From positions 11,674,001 through 11,738,000 of the forward strand of contig NC_135155.1 in assembly GCF_050948215.1 (NCBI RefSeq): a stretch of 64,000 nt of DNA, given 5' to 3'. Within the stretch, counting starts at the first letter, position 1. Every line of letters begins with the position of its first letter. The position numbers and the translations under genes were made by a program. Source of the DNA: Halictus rubicundus (lineage: Eukaryota; Arthropoda; Insecta; Hymenoptera; Halictidae). The notes below the pieces were generated by a model that was not told the origin of the DNA, did not search any database, and saw only the letters and a program-made list of their open reading frames with translations. Below are positions 45,068 through 56,779 of the stretch, piece after piece.

Positions 45068-45405
45068 TTAACCCCTGGCCCTACAATATCGTGTCAGACT
45101 CGGGATGACGATTCTGAACTGCGTTTTGGTTTTATTAATGTTCAGCTATTGGAGAACATATGGGCATACAATAGATACAAATTTTCACCTTTTTTAGGAA
45201 GTCACAAACTATAAAAAAAGTTCGAATCACTGAAATCGTAATATAAATCGTAGTGCAAACGATTAATGACCTCTGCCGAGAAAGCAACGTTAAAGAAATC
45301 TGTAAAAAAAGATTGTAAAATAGAGAATTTGAGATGGGTCCTGTCCAGCAGTACCAGCGTTCAGCAATTGTCCAAAATTTGCAAAATTCGGCAAAATAGG
45401 GTTAA
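45068..45405. mobile_element. Candidate TTAA element
   Basis: TTAACCCCTGGCCCTACAAT at the left and GGCAAAATAGGGTTAA at the right give TTAACCC...GGGTTAA termini 338 bp apart. Inverted similarity beyond the first seven bases is weak. The left end resembles the complement of 11490-11515. Confidence 0.4.
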
Positions 45406-46558
45406 TATTAGAACGTATAACAATTGGAGAGCTATCTGAATTTCCTCAGCGCTCGGATTCGATCGTTATAATTCAGACTTGTTGGTGGCTCACCGTTAAA
45501 TTTGGGTAACCGCCGCAACGGAGAATCACAGCTCAGCGAATCGAGGCGTTCGTTTAATTCGTTTTCGAAGGTCCATACGCTTGCGATCGTTTGCGTTGTT
45601 GACGCGTCGAGCATTCGGCGCTGGCGGGCTGCGTAATTTTACACGGACGATCATTTCCATTGGCCGGCGTGCGCGTTCACTGTCAATTTATCATTCCCGA
45701 ATAGAGGATCGCCGCAATGCACCGCTCCTGCGGGACCGCGCCACATCATGAGACGCTAAACACGCGATTATGTGCCTCCATTATTATCCCAGCCAGCACA
45801 CGAACGTGGACGCAACGGTTTTGTACGCTTCTCCGCGTTCGCTATACTCGCTTTCCTGCCAAACCTTCTCTAGAGCCTTCGTCCTTTTTTCCCTCCAATG
45901 GCCAATCAAATCAATCTTCTTTTTCCGGCGGGCAAACATCGATTTTGTTTTGCGAAACCATGTCTATAACATTATGATTTTGTTAATAAACGTGTCTCGT
46001 TTGACTTGTTATTATTCATCGTTCCCGAAAGTTCGCGGCGGCGTTGTTAGCGACGGAAAAAAGTTTGGAGGATCGAAACGGCCCCGTCGTCTATATCAAT
46101 CTATTACTTTCCGATTATATCCGATATCGTGCCTCGATAGTTGTCGGTTACTCCCGAGAGAATCGATTCCGGAGCGAGTTGAAGCGTTCCCGACGAGTGT
46201 CACCTACGCAAGAATTAATCCGACGGATTACCTCGTACAGAGCATCCAGTGCAGCTTGCAGTTAAGTGGGCATCGCCGAAACTGCAGTACGCGCAGGCTT
46301 AGCGCAACTTCAAAAACGACGCGAATAAAATAGAGCTGCCTGGAGGACTGAAACTGTTGGTACCAGTCGTTTGCTTAAATTCACTCGATCTGCGATCTAC
46401 CCTTCGATTCGGCTTGCCAAAATCTGGTTTACGAGGATTTTTAACCAGTTACTTGTGTGGTCCTGTTTGAAGTCATTCCCACGGTGGAGACATCTACAGT
46501 CTATTTATTTTTCATCAACGATGTTTCCACCAAAAACATTGTCTATACTAAATATGTA
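45406..46558. other. Unassigned sequence
   Basis: An ATG-led 187-codon frame at 45770-46333 is the longest frame on the plus strand here. It has no recognised domain, and a 73-codon frame overlaps it in another phase. I leave it as an open question rather than a gene. Confidence 0.35.
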
Positions 46559-46560
46559 TA

Positions 46561-46725
46561 CAGGGTGTCCCACGTAACACTTTTCACCTGTCAAGGGTAT
46601 TGAAGGGTGTTAAGGTCGCCTTGATTTTTCTAAATGGCACTTTGTATTTTTGACTTAACAGTATTATAACAAGAGGAATTCAACGACCTAGCATACTATG
46701 ACCTTCGGATGACCTTGAAGGGAAA
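46561..46725 (+). mobile_element. Left part of a CAGGGTG TA element
   Basis: TA then CAGGGTGTCCCACGTAACAC. Inside, TGACCT, five bases and TGACCT at 46699-46715 parallel family K, as does the preceding AACGACCTAGCATACTATGA. The right end is not found. Confidence 0.5.
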
Positions 46726-46829
46726 GAAATGAAAATTTCAACAGGAAATGACAGTCTGCTTGAAACTTGAAGAAAAGTCGTAAAGATAAAAATAGCGATG
46801 TGATAATGTTGTATGTACGAAATTCTACG

Positions 46830-46879
46830 CAGAAGTTCGAAAAGGTCAATCTCACCGGCCGTGGTAGGTTCAGTGTTAA
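46830..46879 (-). mobile_element. Family E end, inverted
   Basis: AAGGTCAATCTCACCGGCCG then TGGTAGGTTCAGTGTTAA is a complete family E terminus without its partner. A second start-like TTAACACTGAACCATC lies at 46935. Confidence 0.5.
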
Positions 46880-49042
46880 ATTCTAATCTCTGGTTATGGA
46901 GAATTTTCAAGAAACTTCTATAGGGTGGTTCACTTTAACACTGAACCATCTACGCTAGAATATAGTTTTAAGCAGCATAGACACACCGTCGCGCAGCCTC
47001 GAAAATCACGCCGGAAGATAGTTACTGTCGGCCCGTAAGTTGCGACCGTAGTATTATTAATAGCGTTCAATGAAACTTACGTTTAAGCCATAAGTGGTTT
47101 ATTCGCTTCCGGCCAGATTTGAGGGTGGTTCGGTTGGAAAGCACGCCGTTCGTACTTAGGGCACGACGCGACGTTCTAACGTAATTTCTCTTCAGGAGTC
47201 TGTTCTTCCTCATCCGATTCGCTCGACCTCGTTTTCGCAGCCGGTAAGTATCGATCGTTCCCACCTTCCCCCGAGACAATTAAAGATCTTATCACCGATG
47301 ACTCCACTCGCCCTCGTAAAAACGGTCCAGCGCCGAGTATTTCGCAAACTGCTTACCCACGCAAACCGGAATTATTATTTCTTCGGTAGAACCGGGCGGG
47401 CGGGAAACTTTCGCAGCCAGTGGAATCGGTCGACGATCGGTCGGACGCGGCCGCTGAGTTAATGCCGCGATAAAATGCATATTTCTCGGCTACCAGGCTA
47501 TTTAGCACTTTGAAACTTTTTTGCCAATTACTACACTCTAACCCGAAGGTGTCTTTAAAATTTCATTAAAATCTGCCGGCTAATTCCGGTGTTGCAACAT
47601 TTCTTCCGCTTTTATGGAAATGGCCTCGCCAATGCTATTGAACTTTTCCTGCTTGATCCTCTCTAGGATAATAAACATTTTTCCTTTACCTTTTAAATTG
47701 ACATATTCGTTTGTAACGTCACAGTTTCAAGAGACACAGGTCGCAACACATGCAGCAAGAAATCGATCATTGTGCAGAAGCTCATGCTAATGCTGGAACA
47801 TCGATAACTGTTAAAGAAATTAATAAGGCGCACATGTTGAAGATAAATTTATTATTAGACTGTGGATGTTTGTGGCAAAAATAGAAGTTATCGGCATCAA
47901 CTACAAGAACCTCCTTTTCTTCATCAACAATCTTAATCGACCGAAGACAATATACTATACGTATGGACGGTTTTCATTTCATTTAATGTTTCTACTGTTT
48001 TAAATTGCGCCATGTCATTATTGTCGTTACATTTAATAGATCGCGTTGAAAATCTGCAGGGTGACACAGACTCGGGGTAATAAAGGAAGGGGTTAATTTC
48101 GTTCTGGAGCAGCAAATGTAAGAAGAGTTTGGCGATGATCGCTGGCCGGGAAATAGTTTCCGAAAAGGAAATATTCCGATACCGTTATCGGAGCAAGTAG
48201 CCATTCTTGGCAGGCTGGCTCGGCACCGCTCCGGCAAAGTATTTCGAGGTTTTTATACTTCGTCGAGCTTCTTTCCGCGTCTAAAATTTCGAAAACGGTC
48301 CGTCTTATGGAAATGTTCCCCGAACGGGCAGAGCCGAGCGACCGTTTCGCCGAGCTGCTCTGCTCACGGCAGCAATTTTTAGCGCGGAAAAATTTAGCGA
48401 CTTCTCGTTTTCCTTTGCCAGGCGATTTTCCTTCTTTCTCTTTTTCCCTCGGATTTCCTTCTCTGGCCCGGGGTACGGCGACGTTCCCCCGATTCCGCCT
48501 TAATAGAACGTCGTCAACGTTTCGCGTATCGCCGCTCGGAAACCCAGAAACGCGCTCCGCTTCTGCACGATATATTCCGCCTTCTCTCTTTCCCCTTTCG
48601 TCCTTCTCCTTTCGCCAATTACTCGCTCGTGGCGATGTCTTGATTATAGGCCACACACTGTGTTCTCTATCCTCCTCTCCTTTCCCAAGAGAACCTCCGA
48701 CGGAAGCCCGGAGTCTTATTGCTCACGCTTTCGATTTGTTTCTCTCTTCCGAAGACGTGGCTACATACGCGCCTCTTGATCGCTCTTTCATCTCCTCGAG
48801 CCTGTACATTTTTATTTCTCATACCGCGTTTTAAGCACGCGTAATTGATACTCGAGTGGACGGTATTTTCTTTTCTCGAAGGAGACGGTTCCAATGTGCG
48901 AGAAATCAAAATTGTTTCTGTCAATTGCAGAAAACGAGGGCCAAATGGAAATTTCTTTGCTCCTTGGTTTCAATAAATTGACATTAACGCATTCATAGGT
49001 TTGATGTTCTTTCGAGTTGCATTTACTCGTTTTTACCAAATA
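46880..49042. other. Unassigned; weak motif copy
   Basis: TTAGACTGTGGATGTTTGTGG at 47856-47876 is a diverged motif core. Large mutually overlapping frames at 48093-48656 (minus, 187 codons) and 48307-48834 (plus, 175 codons) cover the same CT-rich DNA, which argues against either being a gene. Confidence 0.4.
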
Positions 49043-49162
49043 CAGTGATTTCTCTATATATGTCGCCAAGGCCTGGGTGATAAACGTCGCGGAATGACGC
49101 CGAGGAGTGTAAACATAACACGGCTCTGATCCGTGTTGTTGACATATATCGAGAATCCACTG
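49043..49162 (-). mobile_element. Family A MITE, copy 4 (inverted, short)
   Basis: CAGTGATTTCTCTATATATG to ATATATCGAGAATCCACTG, 120 bp. TA precedes it; the right flank reads CC. The interior keeps the GTAAACATAACACGG block. Confidence 0.82.
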
Positions 49163-49164
49163 CC

Positions 49165-50289
49165 ACTAAGGGTGACACATAACGCGAACAGCTTAGACTA
49201 TTCTGTTGTTATTGCGGGGTAAGACGATATCTAAATTGTTTTTACGAACGGAGATTAACAATTTTTAGGTTTAAGGGAAACCTGTTAAGGACATCTGAGC
49301 AACCGGTTTCGTACAGGAAGATGTTCCGCGTGTAATTGTTCGGGTTCGGTCAGGAAAATCCGCGGAATTTCGCAAAGCGTTAAAGTATCTCTTCGGGGGT
49401 AACGTTGAACAGCGAACGTTTGCGTTACAAGTCGTTGCACCTACCGTTCGCAGCTTGCATCGCGCATTTTGATTTCGACTTCTGGCCGACACGGTTGCGG
49501 GACGTGCTGCAATTACGCTCCGCTCAAACGTAGTTACGGAACAAAATGCACGCTGCAAAGTTGAGCTCTCTCTCCCTCTCTCTCACTCTCTCACTCTCAC
49601 ACTCACTCTCTCCGGTAACGTTACCAGTTTCAGCGCGAATGGAGTATTTCATTTTGTTCGAGTAACTCCCGCATATATATTGCCAGCTCGAGCTAGGCAT
49701 ATTTCGATAGCGGATACGGAAGCCTCGGTTTTCAGACACCCAACACAGTTGTCACCTTCTCTCCTGTTTGCCTCGACGAGTTTGCGTGCTTCGTTCCCCT
49801 AACCCTTCAGGAACGACAGAAACGCCGAAAAAACGAACCCCCTACGGATCACAACAAGATCTGCTCTACGTGATTTCGTAGAAAACTTTGCCGAGTCTAG
49901 CTACTGTTTGTTACGCGATTTTTATGCAAAATAAAAATTGTCCAGGTCCGCTGTAAGAGACTGAAATTAAATAAAATTATATTTTTCTCTCTTCTAACAA
50001 CCTGAACGGGCCCGTGTAACTTTCGGGTCACATGTTAATATATCGACACGTTACCAAATCATTTTAGTTTCTTCACAAGATGACGTATACGTCTTAATTA
50101 TATAATGTCTCTGAGATCATCAATAACAATATTGTTGACGGTTCTCAGCGCCATCAACTTGAAATATCAAAGTAAATGCAAGTTGTCTGCGGATAGATAC
50201 CGACGGAACAAAATTCGACCCATAGAGGGTTAAATCGTATAGTTAAATTGTATTGTGTTTTTGTTTCTTTTTGTTTTTTTTTATTTTAA
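49165..50289. repeat. Unassigned; CT/CA microsatellite
   Basis: CT and CACT repeats at 49565-49612. GCAAAATAAAAATTGTC at 49926-49942 is one of the short dispersed words. No gene supported. Confidence 0.4.
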
Positions 50290-50328
50290 TTTTTGTCATA
50301 AATGCGTAAAATTCGCCGTCTTATCGGC
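50290..50328 (-). repeat. Dispersed GACTGCGGATTT motif, copy n
   Basis: Minus strand: AAGACGGCGAATTTTACGCA then TTTATGACAAAAATTA. Core positions are retained. Confidence 0.55.
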
Positions 50329-50670
50329 AACAACGAAAGCGGAAAAGAACGAGAAGAAATAAATGAATATTCGAAATCACTTTTGTTTCTTTGAATATTT
50401 AAGATGTCGTAGATGTGAATAGGTACGTAGGTGTATAATATAATTAATTAGTGAAACAGCTACTAACCAGATCGAGAACTGTGTAAACGTGTTCTCGCGG
50501 ATTCACAACAAAGATCATCGAACGAAGCGTCACGCGTCCTTTCGCGAAACAAAATGGTGTTCGACGTGATCGGGCGAGAATCGCCTAAATTTGCAAGGAG
50601 ATCGAGCGGCGCGATAATGTAAAGGAAATTGTTGCGCACGGATACGTTAACGGCAGCCTCGTCGCACGGT
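50329..50670. other. Unassigned sequence
   Basis: No gene or repeat recognised. Confidence 0.35.
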
Positions 50671-50720
50671 GCATCGCGCTGCACCGCGTTGCGCCGTGTT
50701 GCACCGTATTGCACCGGTTG
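50671..50720. repeat. 10-bp tandem repeat (GCACCGYGTT)
   Basis: Five units of GCACCGTGTT with one or two substitutions each. It keeps overlapping frames open on both strands. Confidence 0.85.
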
Positions 50721-52502
50721 TGTTCGCCGTTGTCGAGGGAAATCGATATTTCTCGTAATAAGTTGGCAAACAAGACACGCCAAATATTGTGTTTGCAACC
50801 CAATTACTCGCGCATAGCAGTCGATGGAAAAGTGTTTACCGTGATCGTGAGTTATTTCGCGTTGGTATCGGCACGCGATCCAACTACCGAAGGAACACAA
50901 TTAAACTTTCAGGACAAATGGCCAGGATTATGCAAATGTTGCCACACCGGGGGCGGCTCAGCTTCCGCTCCGTGCACGTCGCGCCGCGGGAAGCGAACTC
51001 GAATTGCCGACAATTGATAAGCACACCGATCAACAAAAATTATAAGTCTTACCGGCGATTAGCCGAACAAGATCCTTGCGCTGTGTTTATGTTGAACGGG
51101 ACCATGCATTGGGACTGGCATCGTATACGAAACGGGACCATTTAATTGCAATCGATAGACTGGTGGTCTTTCTGACAAAACTGGGTAGACGAAATACGGA
51201 AATGGAAAAATAATAAAAGAATTTAGGAATATCGTTAAATTATTTCAGATTTGTTAAACTTGCTAAGATATATTTTTATTTGACTCGTAGAAACACATTC
51301 TTATTTGTATTTATGTCTTCGTCATCGTCAGATCAGAACAAAATAATGGAGTCCCACTAGGACTAAATTGGAAAAATAAATAGAGCCTCCATTCGACAAA
51401 ACTCTATCGCTTAAGATAGGATTTTGGATAGAACAATTAAATGATTAACAGCACATCTTTCTTCATTTTGTACTACATCAGATTAACACTTTAATCGTGA
51501 CAACTTTCTCCTAAAAATTTGGAGTTTTGCTTAGTTAAAATACACCGTTCAAAACGCAGCGCAGCATCATGATTGAAAACGGCCCGGGCGCCATGTTGCG
51601 TAAATCAGATTTCGTTGATTTGAAAGATCGTGAGCGTGCGCAGCCGAGTAGATCGCGTGATCGCGTTTGCTTCAAAAAACATATTTGTCCGTTCAATTAA
51701 ACGTTCCGATCGAGAAGGAACGAGAGAGAGAGAGAGAGTAGATGATCGAAAAGGTAAACGAAAAAGAAGATGGCGCTGGTGGGTGCTCGAGGGTAGAATC
51801 GATCCCGCGGGATCGGGTCGTATTGTTTCATAATCTTGGTTATGCAAAGCCGGGATTAGCACTCGTTCCGAGGTATGCTCGGATTCGGGAAATCTATTAC
51901 AATACCAAAGTAAAGTGATGAATGTTCGAACCGGAAGGGAAACCGAGCCGGAACGGGTCGATACGAGGCTTGTTTCGGTATTGATTTCCATTTCAAATCG
52001 GATGCAGTTGCAGTGCTTATCGGATACTGGTGTCTCAGGTCAGGTCAGGCTGTACCGGCGATGTATTTGCATAGATACGATCTGATTGAAATAAGGTGAA
52101 CACTCGACTCGATATTGCGAGGCATTTCCTCTTTGGACGCGATCGCGATACCCGCTACCGAAAGAAACGACCCGCGCACGCCTCTATCCTCTATCTTCGA
52201 TAACTATCGCACCTCCGACGATAATCGATCGATCCGTGCTTTGTTTATCGACTTGAACAGCCTGCCACCTCGCACACTCCGCCAGATTTCATTTTGTCCA
52301 CAGATACGTACGTACGGATACAGATACGTATCGATGCACGAAATTTTTCGACACATTTGAATTATTATGCAAACGTTTTCTAATCGAAGAAACAGAAATT
52401 ACTGTTTTCTATTTTACCTATATACTACTTTTGTAAATATATAAAATTTTGAGTTAGAAATTATTAAATTATTACCCGTGTTAACCCCAGAATAACCCCA
52501 GT
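50721..52502. other. Unassigned sequence with GA tract
   Basis: GA microsatellite at 51722-51738. The 118-codon plus frame (50789-51145) and 128-codon minus frame (51605-51991) have no recognised domain. Confidence 0.35.
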
Positions 52503-52762
52503 CCTGCAATTTGCAATTTTTGTAGATGAATTTTAAGAAAGTGGAATCAAATAAAGCGTTGTTTTCAGTGATAGTAGCGTTTCTAGATCCGAAATGAAAA
52601 CGATCGTGCTGAATTCTGTCGAATTTTATATTTCAGCATTTTTTAAACATTTTTAGAACACATGAATGCATAAAGATTCGCAGCCTGATGATTAGAAACG
52701 TTTCGTTTGGATTCTAGTTTTTTAAATAGAGTTCAAATTGTATCGCGTTTAATGCCATTTGG
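52503..52762 (+). repeat. 260-bp dispersed repeat, copy 1
   Basis: Starts CCTGCAATTTGCAATTTTTG, contains AAGTGGAATCAAATAAAGCG and GATCGTGCTGAATTCTGTCG, and ends with the inverted dispersed motif (GAATGCATAAAGATTCGCAG) and GAAACGTTTCGTTTGGATTC. The second copy lies 1.04 kb downstream in the same orientation. Confidence 0.85.
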
Positions 52763-53541
52763 AGCTTAGTTAATAATTGAAGAGTATAATGTTACTGAAC
52801 TAATTAATTCTCAAACTAATTAATCCGGTATTATTTTATCCTTCGTGCAATATGCGAACGCAACTATATACAATATAATTAAAAGCTAGTTGAATGGCTT
52901 CTACTTTAAGCACAGGTATGGGGATTCTCCCTTAATCTTTTGTACCCGTGCTCGCACAGTATGAAATGACAAATTTAACTACTAAAATTTGTTTACAATC
53001 AATGCTTAATCCTTTCTCCATAAAACGGACGTCCTGGCAAATATCGTTTCACGCAAATTCCAATGTTCACGGGCCACGCCATAAAAATCAGAACGAGGGA
53101 AAATTTCTTTGCGTTCACCATGAAATTTCTTTGGGTAAAAGCTACGGGAACTGCTATTACTTTGCGGTTGATATGCGCGTCTCCTCGTATCTTCAAATTC
53201 CCCGCATACCGTGGACGCATAAAGATCCGCAGCCCCTCCCCCGCTCATTATAATGCGTGTTCATCGACTAACTGGTTTCGTAGCCCGGGCCGAGAGACGT
53301 TCTTGCAGGTTTATGTTTGGCGGGTAACTTTCGTGCTTCATGGCGGGCTCGTACGGGCAAAATTAATAATAATGAAGTTGCTCCACGTGTTCCCGATCGC
53401 GTGGTCGAAACGATAAAAAATACGCGACGCGTGCCGCGAGTTCCGATTTCTGCCTTCACCGTCGGTTCGCGCCGTGAAATTATTTAGCGCCTAAGGAACA
53501 ATGTATCGGACGCCGTTGCTTTTCGTCTGGCACTGTGCAGG
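52763..53541. other. Spacer between the direct repeats
   Basis: Overlapping frames on both strands at 52948-53459 without domains. TGGACGCATAAAGATCCGCAG at 53212-53232 is an extra motif copy lying in the spacer, outside both repeat copies. Confidence 0.4.
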
Positions 53542-53804
53542 CCTGCAATTTGCAATTCTTGCAGATGAATTTTAAGAAAGTGGAATCAAATAAAGTGTTG
53601 TTTTCAGTGGCAGTGGCGTTTCTAGACCTGAAGTGAAAGGAGATCGTGCTGAATTCTGTCGAATTTTATACTTTACCATTTTTTTTTACCATTTTTAGAA
53701 TACCTGAATGCATAAAGATCCGCAGCGTGGGGATTAGAAACGTTTCGTTTGGATTCTAAGTTTTAAAAGACAGTTCAAATTGTACCGTGTTTAGTGTCAT
53801 TTGA
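53542..53804 (+). repeat. 260-bp dispersed repeat, copy 2
   Basis: Aligns with copy 1 from CCTGCAATTTGCAATT to the ATTTGA end, with roughly one difference in ten by eye and a small T-run expansion. It contains GAATGCATAAAGATCCGCAG. Confidence 0.85.
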
Positions 53805-55084
53805 ATCAGAAAAATGCCACGAAGGAGCTTGTGAAGGTCCCATTAAAAAATAACGAAAAATAAAGGAGTTTTGTAATTGGATTGGTAGTGGTTCACACCG
53901 ATATACCCGAGCCGGTATCGGATTACGCGGCACGTGTACACTACTAGGCGACCGAGGCAGCTCGAGGTTCTTGGCCTCTCGCGGGGTATGCCCCTCCCCT
54001 CCCCCAGTGGAGGGGGTAGGCGCACAGACTAAAATCGTGCTGTTCCGTCCGGCTTAGATCAAAACTTTACCGTAGTTTCGTTGCACACGAATAAAACAAC
54101 CGACTATATAGGAATGCAGCGCAGAAAGTCAGTATTGGTTTTGAACGAAAATGTACCTGTCACAAAGTAGCGAATCTTTCATCTTGAATTGAAGCCCTCA
54201 GAAGTGTAGACAAACTCCTACGGGAAACGGAAGGGAAAGAGGAAGAGCGAATAACTCGTGGTACCAACGGAAGCGGAGCTTAGAACGCGTGTCCGATCCG
54301 ATGCGGACGTTGTGAACAGGACGTTGGAACAAGGACGATGAAACACTATGGCGGATTCGCGGAGACGAGAGCCATCGACTTTCCCGCTGCGTAGCATCGA
54401 TGCGGATCCCGAATAATGGATGGTTTCGAGTACAAAGGCTGGGAACGACGGTTCGGGCTGGTTCTCCTTCGAGCGGAGATCCTCGCGCGCGGCCATTACT
54501 ACGTGCCTGGCATTCCCTATTACCCGTGATCGCTTAATTGATCGTTAACTCGGGACTTGGCCCGATAATGAATGCGAATACGCGGCGAACTGCCGCGCCG
54601 GGGAAATTTCGTCTGGGTTCGGGAGAGCACGGGCCCGTCGCGCCGCGCCATCTGAATATTTCATAGAAATAATCGAAATTCATCGGTTCCCGTAGGAATG
54701 GACGAACGAGGCCACTCGGCGGTCTCCCGAGGAACCGGAAGCGATCGCGTTCCGCATCCTTACAGGATTGCTCCTTTGCGACGATCCTGCGCCGCAACGA
54801 TTCGCAAGGACAACTCCGGTTGCGCAAATTCGCCGACGTCACACAGATTATGCGAACGATCTTCGGAAAAATCTTGTTACGCTGAACGGTTCAGTCGAAG
54901 TTCGATGTCCTCTGTCCGCAACACAGCAAGAGTAACATTTTCCGTGCGATTTAAATGGATGCCATGTTTCCATGCAAAATAAAAATCGTCTACGTTCACC
55001 GTGACGTATACATATACATTTATTTATTTTCTTAATCGTTTCATTAAGTTGAAATTAGTGTTGCAGTATTTTTAAGCTTTCTTT
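53805..55084. other. Unassigned sequence
   Basis: GCAAAATAAAAATCGTCTAC at 54974-54993 is the short dispersed word. The 102-codon minus frame at 54534-54842 lacks a recognised domain. Confidence 0.35.
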
Positions 55085-55182
55085 CTGTCATAAATGCATA
55101 AAATTCGTAGTCCGGTAGTCTAATAGCCAACGCTACTACGCATCCACCCATGTATAAGAGCATGACCTTGAAGTGACCTTGG
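55085..55182 (-). repeat. Dispersed motif copy r plus paired TGACCT sites
   Basis: Minus strand TACGAATTTTATGCATTTATG is the motif core. About 45 bp further, TGACCT, five bases and TGACCT (55163-55179) repeat the arrangement seen in the family K element. Confidence 0.5.
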
Positions 55183-56040
55183 ACTAAAAAAGTTCAGAAC
55201 TCTATTTTAATAGGGCCGATAAAGAGTTGATAAATACGTTCCAAGAATTAGCCCTACCAAGTCAAAGTCAAAATCCATGCTCCCGCGGATTCTCGCAAAT
55301 TTTTCGAAACGGTCGATCGGCTTTGAGCCGTTGATCAATTCTGCCGATCCCGGCAGAGCCGTTGAGGGGCTAATCCATTTCTCCGCGTGCGAAACGAACG
55401 GGGAACGTTCTCCCCGCCGTAAATTCGGGAATTCTGAAATCGGCTCAGGCTGATCGGCACGCATCGGAGAATCGCCTCAGAGATTCCGGCGAATATTATT
55501 TTCATGAATTTCAGCTGGAAAGAACGGTTTTCCCCTCCGGGGCGCATACATTCCCGTTCGAGGCCTCGCCGTTTCTTCCGGCACCGGGGCCGAGGAAACG
55601 GACTCGAGGAAAATTACTCGGAATCGATTAGCGCCGTGGGACGGTACATTAATCATAGGAGCAGACGAAACACCCGCCGCAAAACCGAGGAGGCCACCCC
55701 GCGTGCGTAAATACAGCTCGATGAAAGAAATATGCTGACTACCGGCCCTCGCTGTTTATTAACGACTCCGAATCCCGCCGTGAAACGAGCTGCCATCGTC
55801 GTCCCCCATTTTCCCCATTGCTTTTCCACGATTTTCCCGCAGCCTGTCCGCCTCCTGTCACGATTAAACTGCAAGTCTTTGCGGAAAATGCACAAAGCGC
55901 AAAGTTGTGCTGAAAGAAAGAAGTCATTAATCGTCGACACGATTGTGTGTAAAGTAAAAACACCGTTTTGTGCAATGATGTCCCGTACATTAATTTGTAC
56001 ATTCATCCCATTTCCAAAAGATTTTGCGAACTGTGCTGAA
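55183..56040. other. Unassigned sequence
   Basis: A 139-codon minus frame and a 164-codon plus frame overlap and both run into the family A element, so neither is supported. Confidence 0.35.
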
Positions 56041-56042
56041 TG

Positions 56043-56237
56043 CAGTGAACTCTCGATATATGTCAACAACACGGGCCTTGCCAGCGTCGTTTATCGTCCA
56101 GGAGACATACCCGAGCCGTGTTATGTTTACGCTCCTCGGCGTCCGAAGTATAGTCACGGGGTATACCCCGCGGTGGTGGGGATAACTTCGCGACGTTTAT
56201 CATCCAGGCCTTGGCGACATATATAAAGAAATCACTC
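56043..56237 (+). mobile_element. Family A MITE, copy 5 (longest)
   Basis: CAGTGAACTCTCGATATATG to the decayed right end AAGAAATCACTC, 195 bp. The TA targets have mutated to TG and CG. It holds the fullest interior of the family, including the CGTCCAGGAGACATACCCGA block. Confidence 0.82.
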
Positions 56238-56262
56238 CGTTCGCAAGACATTTCCAGTAGAC

Positions 56263-56312
56263 TGCAGATTTTATACATTTGTAACAAGAATAAATAAGTG
56301 GAGGATTTTTTA
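56263..56312 (+). repeat. Dispersed GACTGCGGATTT motif, copy s
   Basis: TAGACTGCAGATTTTATACA, then TTTGTAACAAGAATAAATAAG. It begins about 25 bp after the family A element. Confidence 0.6.
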
Positions 56313-56685
56313 GTTGCCTCTTCCACATGAAAAAGGTAATCGAACGTGAAGGCGAATATTTTAAGGAATTAAAAATTAATTTAAATAATAAATTCGTCCA
56401 CTTTTATTTATACCGTGAAAAGCAGGAGAATTTTCTCGATTAACCGATATTTCAAACATGCTTCTTTGAGAGTTATATTGAACACTTCGTCAAACATGAT
56501 TACGAGACGAAAACGTTGATTACAGATTAATGAGGAATGAGGTACAAATAATTTGGAATGCAATACCATCGAGGAATGCTTCATCTCTTTTACGCGTGGC
56601 AGTGTGAGATTACATTGTAGTTACATGTCATTTTAATTAATTAAAAAATATGAGTACCTGGGTGATATTTTGGAACAATAGACCG
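56313..56685. other. Unassigned AT-rich sequence
   Basis: No gene or repeat recognised. Confidence 0.35.
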
Positions 56686-56779
56686 ATTAAAAGAATTTAA
56701 TTACATTATGTTCATCGTATCATTGACAGTTAATTAAAAGAATTGAATTACATTATGTTCATCGTATCATTGACAGTTA
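56686..56779 (+). repeat. 47-bp tandem duplication (one mismatch)
   Basis: Two copies of ATTAAAAGAATTTAATTACA...TGACAGTTA, 47 bp apart, differing by a single T/G. The near identity implies a recent event. Confidence 0.9.

Noticed and set aside
45770..46333. ATG-led 187-codon frame
   Set aside because: No domain, no conserved motif and an overlapping frame in another phase. Left unassigned.
48093..48834. Opposed 187- and 175-codon frames
   Set aside because: Both strands are open over the same CT-rich sequence, a sign of composition rather than coding.
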